Shown piece after piece: positions 25,003 to 38,178 of a stretch of DNA of 64,000 nt. Position 1 is the stretch's first letter; every line of letters starts with the position of its first letter. A program made the position numbers and the translations under genes. The stretch comes from Paragordius varius. Taxonomy: Eukaryota > Nematomorpha. The notes beneath the pieces are model-generated. The model was not told the origin of the DNA. It searched no databases and worked only from the letters and a program-made list of their open reading frames with translations. The stretch covers positions 13,020,001 to 13,084,000 of the forward strand of contig OZ176054.1 of assembly GCA_964247055.1 (NCBI GenBank). The letters run 5' to 3'.

Positions 25003-25243
25003 TATTTATAGGTATTTAATATATATATTTGATAGAGCATATCCCATTCAAGAATACCCAGGAAAATTGTTGGAATGCAAAGCTATAATGGCAATGATAA
25101 TGAACAACTTGGATCCTGATGTAGCTCAGTTCCCTGAAGAGTTGGTAACCTATGGGTCCAATGGTCAAGTTTTCAGTAATTGGATTCAAGTATTTAAATT
25201 TTAAAATATACATATATAAATATTGTCCGACCATTCATTATTA

Positions 25244-25416
25244 CAGCAGCGTATGGCATGAAACATTATTAATCCATAAAATAATAAAAAAAGGTTTTTT
25301 TTAAAAAAAACAAGGGGATATTATGGATATGTGTATATACAAGCAGGCTTGTCTTTTTAAAAAAACATTTTTTTATTCTTTTATGAACTACTAATGTTTT
25401 ATGCCATACGCTACTG
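25244..25416. mobile_element. CAGTAGCG-type MITE in urocanase intron 3, unit 2
   Basis: A 173-bp element with ends CAGCAGCGTATGGCAT and its inverse ATGCCATACGCTACTG, flanked by TA. The arms continue into A-rich and T-rich stretches. It is not present in the other units' intron 3. Confidence 0.85.
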
Positions 25417-26606
25417 TATACAGAGAGTAGTTTAAATTTTTTATGCAATTTTATAGTACATTTTAAACCCGAACACTTTGTAAAAATGTTATTTGTTATT
25501 TTATTTGAACACAAGTTGTTATATTATTGAAATTTCTATGAAACAAGAATAATTATGGGTATAGGATTATCGGACTGGTTACGAATGCATTTCTGAAATA
25601 ACCAATTTTTAAATATATTTTCACCATATGTTTTTTAAATTTATATTGGGTTTTAGTATTTTAGTAATTAGTTTTACCAATCAAGACTATTTTTGCACCT
25701 ACAATTTTTTATGTTAGTGGTATATTATGTCACATCGGTAAATTGCTGAATAACTAACAGACAGCCAATTTTTGGCCTCTAATAAACTTCCTAAAAAATT
25801 ATAGAGAATCTTGATTTTGTTACGGCGTGTCATAAATATTCTGTTATATTTAATTTTTTCCACAGTTTTTATTAACCATGAAATATTTGTGTGAAATGGA
25901 GAATTATCAAACTTTAGTGCTATGTTCAGGACATCCGCATGGTTTATTCCCAAACATTTGGAATTATGGCACATGTGAAAAAACGGGGAAATTAGGTAAT
26001 AAACTCTTTTATAAAATTGACAAAAAATTTATTTTTTTGATCATTTGAGAATTGTATACGTATACTATTTTTAAATCCCTGCTAAACTAAAGAAATACCG
26101 CCAAGTTATCCGCGTTTGATTATTAACGGCCTAGTTTTACCAACATCCTTAACATCTCAGAAACCAGAAAAGCAGCTTGATAGAGCCTACGCGTCAGATT
26201 ACGAGCGATTATTTGGTTTGAATGTTAGCCAATATGGACAAATGACAGCTGGGAGTTTTTGTTACATTGGACCCCAGGGCATAGTACATGGCACAACACT
26301 AACTTTGCTAAATATAGCCCGAGCAAATTTTAGCGTTGAACATGTGACTGATATGGTGGGTAAGGTAACACATAATACTACAATATGGATACCTTAAATA
26401 TGTTTTAAGTGTGGGTATTGGAGCCGGAATTATTTTGGGGGTGTTTAAGAGAAATATTTTACAAACGGTTGTAAAAGAAAAAGTTTTTTTGATTTTTATC
26501 AGAAACTTTTTTAAACTTAATATTAATATTCATTTATTTCATTCAAATAGCAAGAGTATATTGTTGAATATATTATAGAGAAGCAAATATTTTGGCTTAA
26601 ATTATA

Positions 26607-26896
26607 CAATAAAAACTGGAATTATACGGATAAAATGTAAATATATAAAGATAAATATTTTTGTCTAAAAGAAACTATACCTTTTTACTCCATTTTCAAA
26701 AATATAACTCATTGTTTAAAATTACAATTCATAAAATTAATATGTAATTGGTGACACAATCAATTCTATATTTAACAATTGTAATTAAATAGCTTATATG
26801 AAAAAATTAAGGTTGCAAAAAGTATGGTTGTCTTTTAGAAAAAAATTATATGTCGTTATATTTTTACGTTTTGTCCAATAATTTCAGTTTTTACTG
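26607..26896. mobile_element. CAGTAAAAATTG-type MITE, unit-2-specific insertion (urocanase intron 5)
   Basis: A 290-bp element with ends CAATAAAAACTGGAATTATA and TTTCAGTTTTTACTG and a TA on each side. Units 1, 3 and 4 read straight through AAATTATATTTTT at this spot, which shows the empty target. Confidence 0.92.
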
Positions 26897-29048
26897 TATT
26901 TTTGCTGCTATTTATTCAGATACCTATCAAAAAGTTGAGACATTAGCGATTTTACCATAATTTGAAAAATCAAAACCATTTATAACCATGGCCCACATAT
27001 GTTTAGTCGAAGATATAAAAAATCTAATTAAATCTACAGCCAAAACAGGCTTCAGAATCCTTTTAAATTTTCTAATGTATTGTATAAAAATGAAATAGCT
27101 TTTTATCAAAAAAAAATCTTTAGGTATTTGTGTCAAGCGGATTGGGTGGAATGAGTGGTGCACAAGCTAAGGCTTGCAAAATCTTGTCATGTTTTGGGCT
27201 TATTGCTGAAGTAAAATATATTCCCCCTTAAAAATAAGTTTATATATCATGATAAGTTAACTTACCAAAATTTATTATGACTCTTGAGGTAAAATTAACA
27301 ATATTAATTAGATAAATAGTGTGACAGCGAAAAAACGATTGAATCAAGGATGGTTGGATGAAGTGAGCGATGACTTGGATTACTGTATTAACCAAATACG
27401 ACAATTTAAACGGAATCTTGTAAGCAAATCTATAGCATACTGTGGAAACATTGTGGATCTCTGGTAAAAATAGGGGCAAATTTAGTCTTTTGCACAAAAC
27501 TTACATGCTTACTTACTCGTTTGTTTAGTTGAAAAATGATAATTTTAGGGCAAAATTGGCAGAAATATATGAGGAAACCGGTGAGAAATTAGTTGATTTT
27601 GGTTCAGACCAAACCTCCCTACACAATCCCTACAATGGTGGATACTATCCGGTCGGTTATAGCTGGGATGATGCAAATCGATTATTGGCAACAAATCCTG
27701 AACGGTTTCAGAGGGAAGTTTGTCAAAGTTTGATACAGCAAGTCACGCATATTAATAAGTTTTTCTTAAATTCATATAAATATATTTATCTAACTTAAAA
27801 ATTTTATTTGACCAAGTTTATTTCTTCTATTAGATTGACAGAAATGGCTGGGTTAGTATTTTTTGATTATGGCAATGCTTTTTTGCTTGAAGCTGCAAAA
27901 GCTGGAGCACCTATACACAAAAATAAAAGCGATATAGCATGCAATAAATTTGGAGATACAAATCAAATTGGCGATTCAGTTGAACGGATTTACAGATATC
28001 CATCGTACGTGGAAAATGTAATGGGTGAAATTTTTGCATTTGGGTTTGGGCCTTTTCGTTGGGTATGTATGAGTCAGGATCCGAAAGATCTTGCTTATAC
28101 CGATAAACTTGCGCTTTCCATCCTTAGGGAGATTGTGAATGAACTAGATTCTAAAATACTTCAGTGCCAACAAAAACACGAGTGGAGTCGCAGCAAAGTT
28201 GAACTTTATGCCCGAATAAAATCTTACTATGTCGATAATTGCTTTTGGATGGAACACATCATTTCTCAACCCGGTGTGGGATACCTCACTGTAGGATCTC
28301 TGGCCCGGATCCTTTATTCAGATGTTCAAGGGCGAATACGATTGGCTTGTGCCTTCAATAAGGCCATTGCAGATGGGCACATAACGCAACCGATTGTGTG
28401 TAGTCGAGACCATCATGATGTTTCGGGGGCTGATAGCCCTTGGAGGGAAACAGCTAACATTCGAGACGGTTCCAACATGTGCATAGACATGTCCATTCAA
28501 AATGTCTTGGGAAACGCGGCCAGAGGAGCAACTTGGGTTGCCCTTCACAATGGCGGAGGGGTTGGTTGGAACCGTGCAAGCAATAATGGATTAGCTCTTG
28601 TGCTAGATGGACAACTGGAAACGGAACAACGCATAAAGAATGTTATGATGTGGGATGTATTGAATGGTATGGTACGGAGATGTTGGTCTAATGCTTATAA
28701 TTATAGCAACAATAAAATTGATTCTCCCTCCAAAAAACGTGGGACATCCTTGCCCTTAAATGAGAGAACGACGTATTACAATGATCTTATAAAGAGTTAT
28801 TTGCAGGAACTTCAAACGGATATCAAGGGCTTAAAAATAACTTTACCCTTTGGTGAATAAATCAGAGGAAACTTTATTCAAAAAGATATATGTTTATTTA
28901 TTTGTTTGTTACAATATATATTATATATGATAATAATTAATTGCCATATTATTATAAATACTTTGATGTCATCTATAGGTGTTTAAATAATTGACTAATG
29001 GTTTTTATACTTTTTGCCAAAACAATCACAGATACTTCCTTTATAAGA

Positions 29049-30026
29049 TTATGTTTTATTGTCGAAATGACAATTGTCATATTTGGAATTTTGGCGTGCG
29101 ACATATTTTTCGAATTGGAGTTTCCAATCAACTATATATATTGTTTTCCAGTCATCGAAGTGTGCTTTCCATATAATTTCTAGATCACTAAGATCTTCTA
29201 TTGGAAAAAATATATAAGATAAAGGACATTTTGTCTAATAATATCAAACGAAACGGTTAATTGAATTTAGTTGTATAAAAAATCAGACTTACGTGTAGCT
29301 AAAGCAAGATCGGGCATAAATTCATTCCAAAATGCGCACTCTTTAATACGCGGGCCTCGACCAACGTCAAATGCATCGATTGCAATATTCAAATATTCTC
29401 TATTATGGGCAGTGTGGATGGGCCATTGTATATCGGACCAGGTTCCATCATCATTTATGTTTGGATTTCTATTTTTTTAAGAAAAACGAAGGATAATTGA
29501 AAATTTTTTGGTTAATGGTCATATAGTCTATTAAAAAATATTATTATACCCAGTTTTAGCAAAATTGGTCCAGAATCGCATCATGAGCCAGCTTAGTTCA
29601 ATTTCTTTGGGTTTATATCCCTTTGCAGGATCCAACGGTTCCCCAAATATATAATTGATTTCATCAGCATGCATGACGCCCATCCAAGATGGCCAGGGGT
29701 GAGTCGATGATCTGTGAGTATAATAGTATTTGAACACATTTGCACCAGATTGGGCGTAGATGAAGGCGCCCATATTGACCCCACAGGTAAAGTAATAATC
29801 ACCGACACTTTTGTCGAACGCATCCAACATTTTCTTGGAGTCCGAGGGATCCTCCCAATGCGTATACTCATAGAGTATGGCTTTTCGACCAATTTGATTG
29901 AATTGCGGAAATAATTCGGGTAAGGCTTTAGCAAAAGCGTGTCGATCAACGGTAACCGCCTTTTCTAACGGGATAAAAAGATTCGTTAGCTGATAAATGT
30001 TAAAATATGTTCCCTCGTCAAAATTT
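29049..30026 (-). pseudogene. Acetylcholinesterase 3' fragment, unit 2 (open frame)
   Basis: Same truncated structure: 30026-29550, 29468-29293 and 29197-29049. No frameshift or stop is seen from DEGTYF to the C-terminal tail, so about 265 residues remain open through all three exons. They include the His motif GVMHADEINYIFG and the Trp-rich tetramerisation peptide. It lacks the catalytic Ser and any start or signal peptide of its own. One visible replacement is DPSDSKKM where the intact gene has DPSDPKKM. It could be expressed only from a cryptic upstream promoter in the spacer. Confidence 0.88.
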
Positions 30027-30841
30027 ATATGGGTCTCCGCAGAGATTTTAAGTTAAAATTAAATCTTATATTTCATAAAGTAATTTTTATATCATTTAAA
30101 GCTTTTTTAATATTCCTTGTCCGTATTTGAGAATCATAAATTAGAATTAAGTAAGAATACAAATGTTTTTTTAATTATCTAATAATATCTATATATGATA
30201 ACACAAAGGAACATCTATATTAAAATAAATTAAATCTCTGTAATATTCGATTATTTTAACAAAAAAAAAAGATTTATATAGCAATACAATAAATAAATTT
30301 TGGCATATTATTGTTGTGCACATTTCTTATTTATAGTAGCGTATGGCATTAAACAATAGTAGACCATAAAAGAATAAAAAATGTCTTAAAAAAAACAAAG
30401 GAATATTTATAGGTTTATTTAATTAGGGTTGTTTGTCAAAAAAACATTTTATTATTCTTTTAAGGACTAATAATGATTTATGCCATACGATACTGTATGT
30501 ATTCACAACATTACATATTATCTTAGGAATTATATTTTTTGTATTGTTTGTTAAATATGGCACGTGTGCTTTAAAGCAATTTTTTACTACATTTTTTTGA
30601 TGAGACTTCTGGAATAAAATATTATTGATTATCAATTTAGAAGTCATTGAGTTATCAATAAAAGTTATAAAATTAAAATATATCTATACATTGTTTTTAC
30701 ACACCTGTTTCAATACAAAGTAAGTTTATGTGGCGTTAAAATTATAATGCAAATGTATCAAAATCAAGAATTTTTTTAAACAATAATTTTATTTATTTCA
30801 AATTACATCACAGAATAGAGGACATTAAATGGATCCATAAT
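30027..30841. other. Inter-unit spacer 2/3
   Basis: Spacer of about 815 bp with the common junction sequence, a complete CAGTAGCG-type MITE (30334-30495) and the GGCACGTGTG-containing block (30557-30570), which also borders the LINE at the left edge. No gene is seen. Confidence 0.7.
30334..30495. mobile_element. CAGTAGCG-type MITE in spacer 2/3
   Basis: A 162-bp element with inverted ends (TAGTAGCGTATGGCATTAAA and its inverse ending ACTG) and TA flanks. It is the most complete spacer copy. Confidence 0.8.
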
Positions 30842-33800
30842 TCAATCATTAGAATTTTGTGGCCTAAAACAAATACATAAATTTGTCATGAAGGGTGATG
30901 TGTTTGATTTAGTTTTGGATTTTTTGACATTTTTATTGTTGTTTTCTCCAAATTGATGTTTGGAACCTTCTGGAGGCGTCTTGAACTTAACGCGTCCAAT
31001 ATTATCTTCTTGACTATAAAAGATTCAAAAAAATCCCATAAAATTAGAGATCGGAACCGTCATGAAACAAAACACGGTTTTTGGATTTTTAATTATAGCT
31101 TTATTCTTTAAATTATGTCACATTGTATTAACATACGGTATAAATTGAGATTATACGGACAAAACGTAAAAAATATCGAAACAAATGTTAACTTTATTCA
31201 AAAGACCGCTGTTCTTACTTTATTTTTTCGATATATATCATTGTTTGTAAATGGTAACAACAAAAAAGAAATAAACAACGTAAATAGTATTAATAATATT
31301 ACAAACATGTTTTTTTTCATTTTTCATTTAGAAATTTTAATTTTCAATTCAGTGTTATTTTTCCATTTGACAACTTGTATTAATCGAAAATTCATACTTA
31401 AAATAAATTTAATTATTGCTGAATATAATTCCAATTAAACAGTTATGTTTAAATTGTAATTAAATAAGTATATAGGAAAATTAGGGTTTCAAAAGTATGT
31501 CTTTCTACCACAAAGCTTGTCTTTAAATTTACGATTTGTGTGTATCAATTTTTACTTATTTCTAAATCTAAATAATCGAACCATTTTTGGAAAAAAAACT
31601 ATTCCGAATCTAATAAACATCCCACTTTCCAATCTCATAATAAAAGTGAATTAATAGTATTAAAATTTTGAAATGACTTTAATGAATTTCAATAAGGAAA
31701 TCTTATTTTCCTTAAAAACTTATTTAACTTGCCATTTTACTAGTGTATCATTTAGATCAAATAAGGGAGTGCGAAATTCATTGCTAAATTTTATATTGTC
31801 CATTTTAAAAAATAGAGATAAGAATTCAAATGATTGCTATTTTCTCCTTACTCTCATTTTTCCAATATTCACTTCCATTTCTATCAATTTTAGTTAAAAC
31901 ATATCCTCTTTACAAAATATTAGCATTTATATATGTCCGTACCTTACAAGCTCATCACTTTTCATGGGATTGTAGGAGGGAAATCCTGATTCAAGTCCAC
32001 CTACACTCCGATCTAACATAACAGCTCTTGAAGTGAAATCTTCAAATCCGGATTCTTTGGCATGCATTTTCTGTTGCTGTTGCCTTTTATTGGCAAAAAA
32101 ATCCATGTAATTTTCATCATGTCCAACCATATTGTTGTCTACATTAAGCATGTTTTGGCCCATTAAATTTTTATTTGCAGGTGTTACTGGCCATGCTAAA
32201 TCACTCGATGCCGATTGGCCTATTCGTTTTTCATCTAAACCCTGTTTTTTTTTTAATTTCAAATGAATATCGTACGAAAGGTATTTAATTATTTTACAGT
32301 TTATTATTCATTAAATACTTTTTCAAAAAAATCTGAAGTTTATTTGGCAGAAAGTCTATGTAAGTTGGAAATTAATGAGGTAGAGATAGATTAGCCTACT
32401 AGTTATTACACATTGGATATATTAGTATACCCTAGTTAGAAGAGACCATTAAGTTGGGGGTTCAATTATTAAATAAAAAAATATCAAAGCAGGGCTTCAA
32501 CCAGAAATACAAGGAACCATAATCCGGTGCTTGACTTTTAAACAGAAACCGGTTTCATTAGGTTCAGGAACCACTCCGGTTACCTTTTTAATTTCCCAGT
32601 TCTAATTCCACTTTTTTTAAACCGGTTCGAAGCCCTGATTATTTTTTTCCACCTACCACATTTTGCATATCATGTTTCACATCATCGGCATAGTAATAGG
32701 CGGAAGAAGAAATGTTTGATGGTTTTGGTTCCATATTGGTTGTCGATATTTCTGGCGAGGGTGGCAATTTACCTGTCCAATCAAACATATAATCATATTC
32801 CCAACCATAGTTTTGCAATAATGTTTCAAATAACTGTTTGAGGTAGGCATAATCTGGCGTTTCGACAAAATCAAGGCCTCTGGCATACCGAACCAAAATT
32901 TTGAATTCTTCGGGCAAACCCGAACATAGTATACCTGGGTCAATATCTCGTTTCATTTCAGCAATCTTACGGTACTTTTGTTTGGAGGATTCGGTTTTGA
33001 TTAACTTTAAGCCTGGACTTGTTTGTATCAAAAATATATTTTAGATTTTGGATAAATTTTTCAGCAAAAATTAAAATTATACGGACAAAACCCAAAAATA
33101 TAAAGACAAATATATTTTTTAAAAGACAACCTATTTTTTTAATCTTGAATTTGAAAATTTTTAAAAATTGTTAAAGATTGCAAAGTATGATATAGAAATA
33201 TATATTGATAACACAATTAATTACATTTATTAAATTTTGCATATAAATAATTAATGAAATTTAGATTTTAAAAGTATGGTTGTCTTTTAAAAAAATATTT
33301 TTGCCTTTATATTTTTACATTTTGTTCGTATAATTTCAGTTTTTACTGTATATGTAAATACATACCTTGCCAAGGCAAGGAACCTTTAAGGAAATATAAA
33401 AACATATATGCAAGTCCTTCAAGATCATCCCTTCGACTCTGTTCTATTCCAAAATGCGTATTAACGGACATATATCGGGCAGTTCCAGTCAATGGTTTCT
33501 GTTCACGGTACTTTATGTGTTTACCTGATATACGAGATGAGTTGACAATCAAATTTAAATTTTTATTTCAGTAAAAAGTTACAGTAAACAGACAAAAACT
33601 TAAAAATATAAGGACAAATATTTATTTTAAAAGACAACCATACTTTTTAAACTGTGATTTTTCCCATAAAAACTATTTAATAAATATAATAATATGTATC
33701 TAATTTACGTCTCTTCAGATACTGTGGTCTAAAACAATGAGTCATATTTAAATAAATCAAGGGTTAAAAAGTATGGTCGTCTTTTTTTAAAAATTATTTG

Positions 33801-34881
33801 TTTTTATGTTTTACGTTTGGTCCGCACAACTTATTTCATTTTTACTGTCAGTTTAAAACTTTATACCATTTTTATCGATGTATTCTTTGGCTAATCCAAA
33901 ATCTACGACCCATATAATTCCTTCGGTACCGTTAGCCCGCTTTCCAATCAAAAAATTTTCGGGTTTCACATCCCGATAAACTAATCCATAGTAATGTATA
34001 AATTCGATTCGATTAATTAATTGTATAGCAATCATAATTACTGTTTTAAGGCTAAATTGTTTATTGCAATACAGGAATAGGTCTTGCAGACTGGGTCCTA
34101 ACAAGTCCATCACCATAACGCGATAGGAACCACAGTGACCAAAATAATATACGCGGGGTATACCTTCGGCATATATCCCATACCTAAGAATAGAAATTGT
34201 TAAGTAAGAAAAAAAAGTCTAATTTACAGTAAAAATTAGATTAGAAAATCAAAGAATATACTAAAAAAGACCGCCGCCGCCAATACTTTTCCTTAGTTTT
34301 TATAAATATATATAGTTTAGGGCCGTGAAATTTGGAATAGAAATGTAAATTAGTGACACTCTCAATTATACATGAAAATCTTAACAATTAGGCTTACAGC
34401 AAATACTAAGGCTTAAAAAGTATGTCTGTCATACAAAAATTATCTTTTTTCCTTTTGTCACTTAATTTTTAGTGTGAATATAAATCCAAAATTTTGAACT
34501 TACTGCATGTTATTATTTAAGGTAATACCTTTCATCCTGGTGCAGTCGACTGTACAATTCATATTCCCGTTTTAGTTGAGGGATTTCCGCATTTCCTGCC
34601 TCAATCTTTATGGCAGCTAAACTGTTTGTAGCTATATGAATACAATATCGCAATTCACCGAACGTACCCGATCCAATATGCTGAGCTATTTGATATAGCT
34701 TTGGATTATTTTTTATATTGGTGCCGTTTGATTTGGAAAAACGATCAACACCAACTATACGACCCTGAAATTTGTCTTTTCCGCCACCATGGTGAGTTTC
34801 GGAGGAATTGATATTAACGCTATTATTGGAATGTTTAACTCCTATGTTATAGTAAGGGTCTTCGGTTTTCCCGGGACTCAT
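30842..34881 (-). CDS. Casein kinase 1 gamma-like Ser/Thr kinase, unit 3 (intact)
   Basis: Exons 34881-34529, 34183-33867, 33524-33366, 33012-32657, 32241-31943 and 31013-30842 join to 551 aa with no stop. Motif positions: glycine loop G70-SGTFG, ATP lysine K92 (AAIK), catalytic Y187-R188-D189 with K191 and N194, D212-F213-G214, then [10 protein letters not shown]. This order and the TARYM(S)NTH motif define CK1, and the tyrosine before RD points to the gamma class. Residues after about 370 form a Gln/Asn-rich low-complexity tail (QQQQKMHAK) ending [13 protein letters not shown], with Cys541 and Cys543 as plausible lipidation sites. The start is the first ATG of a block conserved in all units (MSPGKTEDP). 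Exon 6 lacks one codon (GSRVKF becomes GRVKF). Of the four copies this one keeps the full exon 3 and looks healthiest. Confidence 0.9.
31139..31557. mobile_element. CAGTAAAAATTG-type MITE with inner insert (CK1 intron 5, unit 3)
   Basis: Same composite structure as in unit 2, with the shared inner insert. Confidence 0.6.
33062..33348. mobile_element. CAGTAAAAATTG-type MITE (CK1 intron 3, unit 3)
   Basis: Left end CAGCAAAAATTAAAATTATA, right end TTTCAGTTTTTACTG. Confidence 0.82.
33582..33847. mobile_element. CAGTAAAAATTG-type MITE (CK1 intron 2, unit 3)
   Basis: Left end CAGTAAACAGACAAAAAC (short inner deletion), right end TTTCATTTTTACTG. It lies just after CK1 exon 2. Confidence 0.8.
34227..34477. 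mobile_element. CAGTAAAAATTG-type MITE, degenerate (CK1 intron 1, unit 3)
   Basis: Left end CAGTAAAAATTAGATTAGAA. The right end is eroded. Confidence 0.6.
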
Positions 34882-36852
34882 GATTTGAAATATTAAATTA
34901 GATATCGATTACACATTAGGGTTCAAGTTGATGAATCTTGTATAAAGATATTTCATTTTCTTAAACAGAAAACTTAGGGGCCCGAAAAAAAATTTTTGCC
35001 AAATGAAAAATAAATTATAATATTACTAATAAAAATCACACTAATATCAGATATAGTTATAAACAAATCATTTAACAATAATGCTATGTCGCGGTTTTAA
35101 CAATCACGTAAATTGATTTTGTAATATATTTTTATTATTTTTTATATTTATTTTGGATTTGATATTTTCACTTATTTTTATTAGCGTATCTTTATATTCA
35201 TAAAAATTGATCATATAGGGAGACCTTAACCTTCTTATGTATTTATATATCAATAAATATGAATAGTTACTTTTTCATTTGTGTAATGGATCAAAAAAAT
35301 AAGTATATATAAAACAATATATTTTGGGTAATTGGTATTCTTTTGAGAATTATGGTTAGATCCAAAGGTTATTTCAAAAAACTTTCTATATATATATATA
35401 TATATATATAGGATTTATATTTTGATATGATTATGTATCATGATTATGGCGCTTTTATGTTTGGTTACGAGTTATTTAGCAGAGTGTATGATTTTTTTCA
35501 TACCCAAAATTAAAAATCGAAAATTTCCAAATTATGTTATCCACTTATTGGAAAGGAAGAAGGAAAAATTGGAGATTCTACAAACACAAACGAGCTATGA
35601 TGGCCTGGTATAAGTTTTGTTGTATATAATTAAGTAATTTTTTATATTACTTTGCCGTGAAAATAATTTAGCAATAAATCAGCTTATGAATTTGGAAATT
35701 AAACTCGGCATATATGGGTAGAATATGAGGAAACTTTACATCATATACATTTTTTACATACACTTTAACATCGCTATTGTATATTCGTTTCTATTCTTTA
35801 CAAAAATAATAAATAATCTTTTTTCAATGTGAGTAAGAACAACGAAAAAAGTGATACTTGCCTAACATTTTTTATTTCGTGCCTCAAAATGCGAAACATG
35901 AAATGAAGTTGAAAAAGAGAGGTTTGATTTCAAAAAAGTTTTTTTAACCTAATTTTATTACTAGTTTTAATAGCTGATAAGTAATATAATAAATTTCCGT
36001 ATAATTATTTTATCAAGTACATTATATAATGGTTAATCACTAAGAGTTGTGTGGAGCATCATAGCGCAAACGGAAAATATCAAATTATAATTCTAAAAAA
36101 TAAAAGAGATATATATATCCCTGCTTGAGCTAGCCCACATGAAGAAAAAAGGAATTTTTAACAATACAAAATGGTGTGGATAAATTAAGTTATTAAATAA
36201 GAAAATTTCAAAGGATTCGGACATAATAGTTTTCGATTAATTGTTCATCGCCCAATTTAATAGGGCTAAATTTTTCCAAGGCAGTCTCTATCTAAAAGGT
36301 CAAATTATATTAGAAAATCATCATATTTATGAGCGATCTATATGTACACAACTCTCAAATATAGAACTTAACAAGTCCCATTTAATTTAAACAATAACAC
36401 TCAAACCGAGGACCGTGAGCGGCATACGGCCCTAAAACTGCTTTTTAATGGCCTCAATTAATTTTTTTGCATCTATAAATGTCTACAAATATGTCAAGCA
36501 GCTATAAAATTTATCGTAATATACAGTAAGCTGCCTTTTACACAAGATAAATATTTTTTTCGGCCCTCTAAATTATTTGGTGATTTCACTGATTTAGAAG
36601 TTATCCGATGAAATATTGTTTTTGTATTAATTTTGCACAAAAAACAAAAATCATCAATCATTACTAATATATAAATATCCGACTTAATATATCAATTATA
36701 TTTAGGTAAACTATCTAAACAAGGGATTATATTATTATTATTATTATTCATTTTCATAATAAATATGACCTTTAAAATATTATCCATATGGTTATTTATT
36801 TAAAATAAAATTTAAATAGTTAAAACCTTTTTTTACAATTTTTTATGAGAAA
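34882..36852. promoter_or_regulatory. Divergent CK1/urocanase intergenic region, unit 3
   Basis: Same 2-kb divergent region as in the other units. It holds a (TA)n run at about 35387-35410 and an ATT run near 36730-36750. The conserved blocks seen in unit 1 are present. Confidence 0.5.
35387..35410. repeat. (TA)n microsatellite
   Basis: TA run in the divergent intergenic region of unit 3. Confidence 0.88.
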
Positions 36853-38178
36853 ATGGCCGAATATTTAAAATTTATTAGTGTCGGGATTCCATTAAATCCT
36901 CTTCCTCCTCCATATAATGCAATCTATATCAGCTGATATTCTACGAGCCCCTTTTCGAAGCAATGGACTAACAAAACGAGAAAAAACGGTTTGAATTTTA
37001 TTTTGGGCTAACTTTTGAAACTATTTGAAGAAATTGTTTTAAATATTTTTGGGGTTTTCACAAATTTGTTTTATCATTACATTATATTCTTTATTAAATA
37101 ACAAGTTAATTATTTAATTTTAATCGTGATAAGCATTATTTCAGAATCCTGCCATAAAACATCTCTTCAAAGAATATAAAAAATTAAAAATATTTTTGAA
37201 ATTTTGCCCAAATATATTATTTTATATATAATAATCCTATTTTTTTAATATTTTTAGTTTTTTTGTCAAAATCCTTATAACACATGAAAATAATCTTAAT
37301 TGCATAAATCTGCGACTAGCATTTTTAATTCCGAATCAAGATTTTTCTAACAAACAGACAAAATTTAGTGTGTTATCGTATGATTATGGGTCATTTTACA
37401 TTTCATTATAATACAAATGAAATTAATACAATGAGTTAAAGCTATATAATTTGGTCATAATGAATATTGATTGTAATTGATAGTATGCAAACATATATAT
37501 TGCAAATATAGAGATATAAATCGTACAATTAATTTAGTTATAATAAGCTTTTTGTCTGACGGTCCGCATTAGAGCCAACACTCAAAAGGTTTAAATTTAT
37601 AATTTTTTAAAAACCTTGTTGTTGATAAATTATGTGGGCCACGTATGAAAGTTTTAATTTTTCTGACCCTTAATTTGTTCGACGTTATTTTCTACCCCTA
37701 AAATAATAATTTATGCATTTACTAAAAATATCAGATATACCCGATTCAAGATTAAAATAAAATTATAACCAACGATCCATAAATGTTATGTGAATTATTT
37801 TTAAATGGGTAAATTCAAGAAGAGGTTTTATGATTGATAAAATCAATTCGGCTTTGAATATAGCCCGCCAAAGGCATTTTTTCCCTAACCTTTTATTTTT
37901 CTAAACTGTCCACCATTTTGATTATTATATCATTGTATGTTTACATATAGTTGGCAGTTAAAAATGTTCTACGATATTTTCCCGTTTATTTCCATGAGAC
38001 TCTTGCCCCGGAATTTATGGAAGAACTTGAAAACAGAGGCCATATATACGCTTATCGATTTAAACCTCAGATTAGAATGAAGTTTCTTATATATATTCTC
38101 ATCGTTTAAACAATTTTATATCATATTTTCTAATAATTCAATTTTCTTAATATTGCTTAGTAAAAAATTCAAAAATTA

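Larger units (their letters stand above)
23416..28860 (+). pseudogene. Urocanate hydratase gene, unit 2 (start codon deleted)
   Basis: Exon remnants: 23416-23535 (no start), 24492-24622, 25036-25189, 25866-25995, 26093-26364, 27124-27210, 27312-27463, 27549-27758 and 27834-28860. Everything from FISAGIPLNP onward is in frame to the stop, with all urocanase motifs. The bases encoding the first six residues (MAEYLK in sisters) and the upstream flank are gone, and an in-frame TAA precedes the remnant. The first in-frame methionine is in exon 2 (FMEELENRGH), so about 60 residues would be lost unless another 5' exon supplies a start. Exon 8 reads WDDANRL as in unit 3, while exon 9 carries GDTNQIGDS as in unit 1. 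Intron 5 holds a unit-specific MITE and intron 3 a CAGTAGCG-type MITE. Confidence 0.82.
16488..30026. repeat. Tandem unit 2
   Basis: Second copy, running from the breakpoint after the unit-1 AChE fragment to the same breakpoint at about 30026 (13.5 kb). Gene order and exon-intron structure equal those of the other units. It carries the intact CK1 gene with the shorter exon 3. Unit-specific insertions are the inverted-repeat element at 16902-17424, a MITE at 25244-25416 and a MITE at 26607-26896. Confidence 0.92.
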
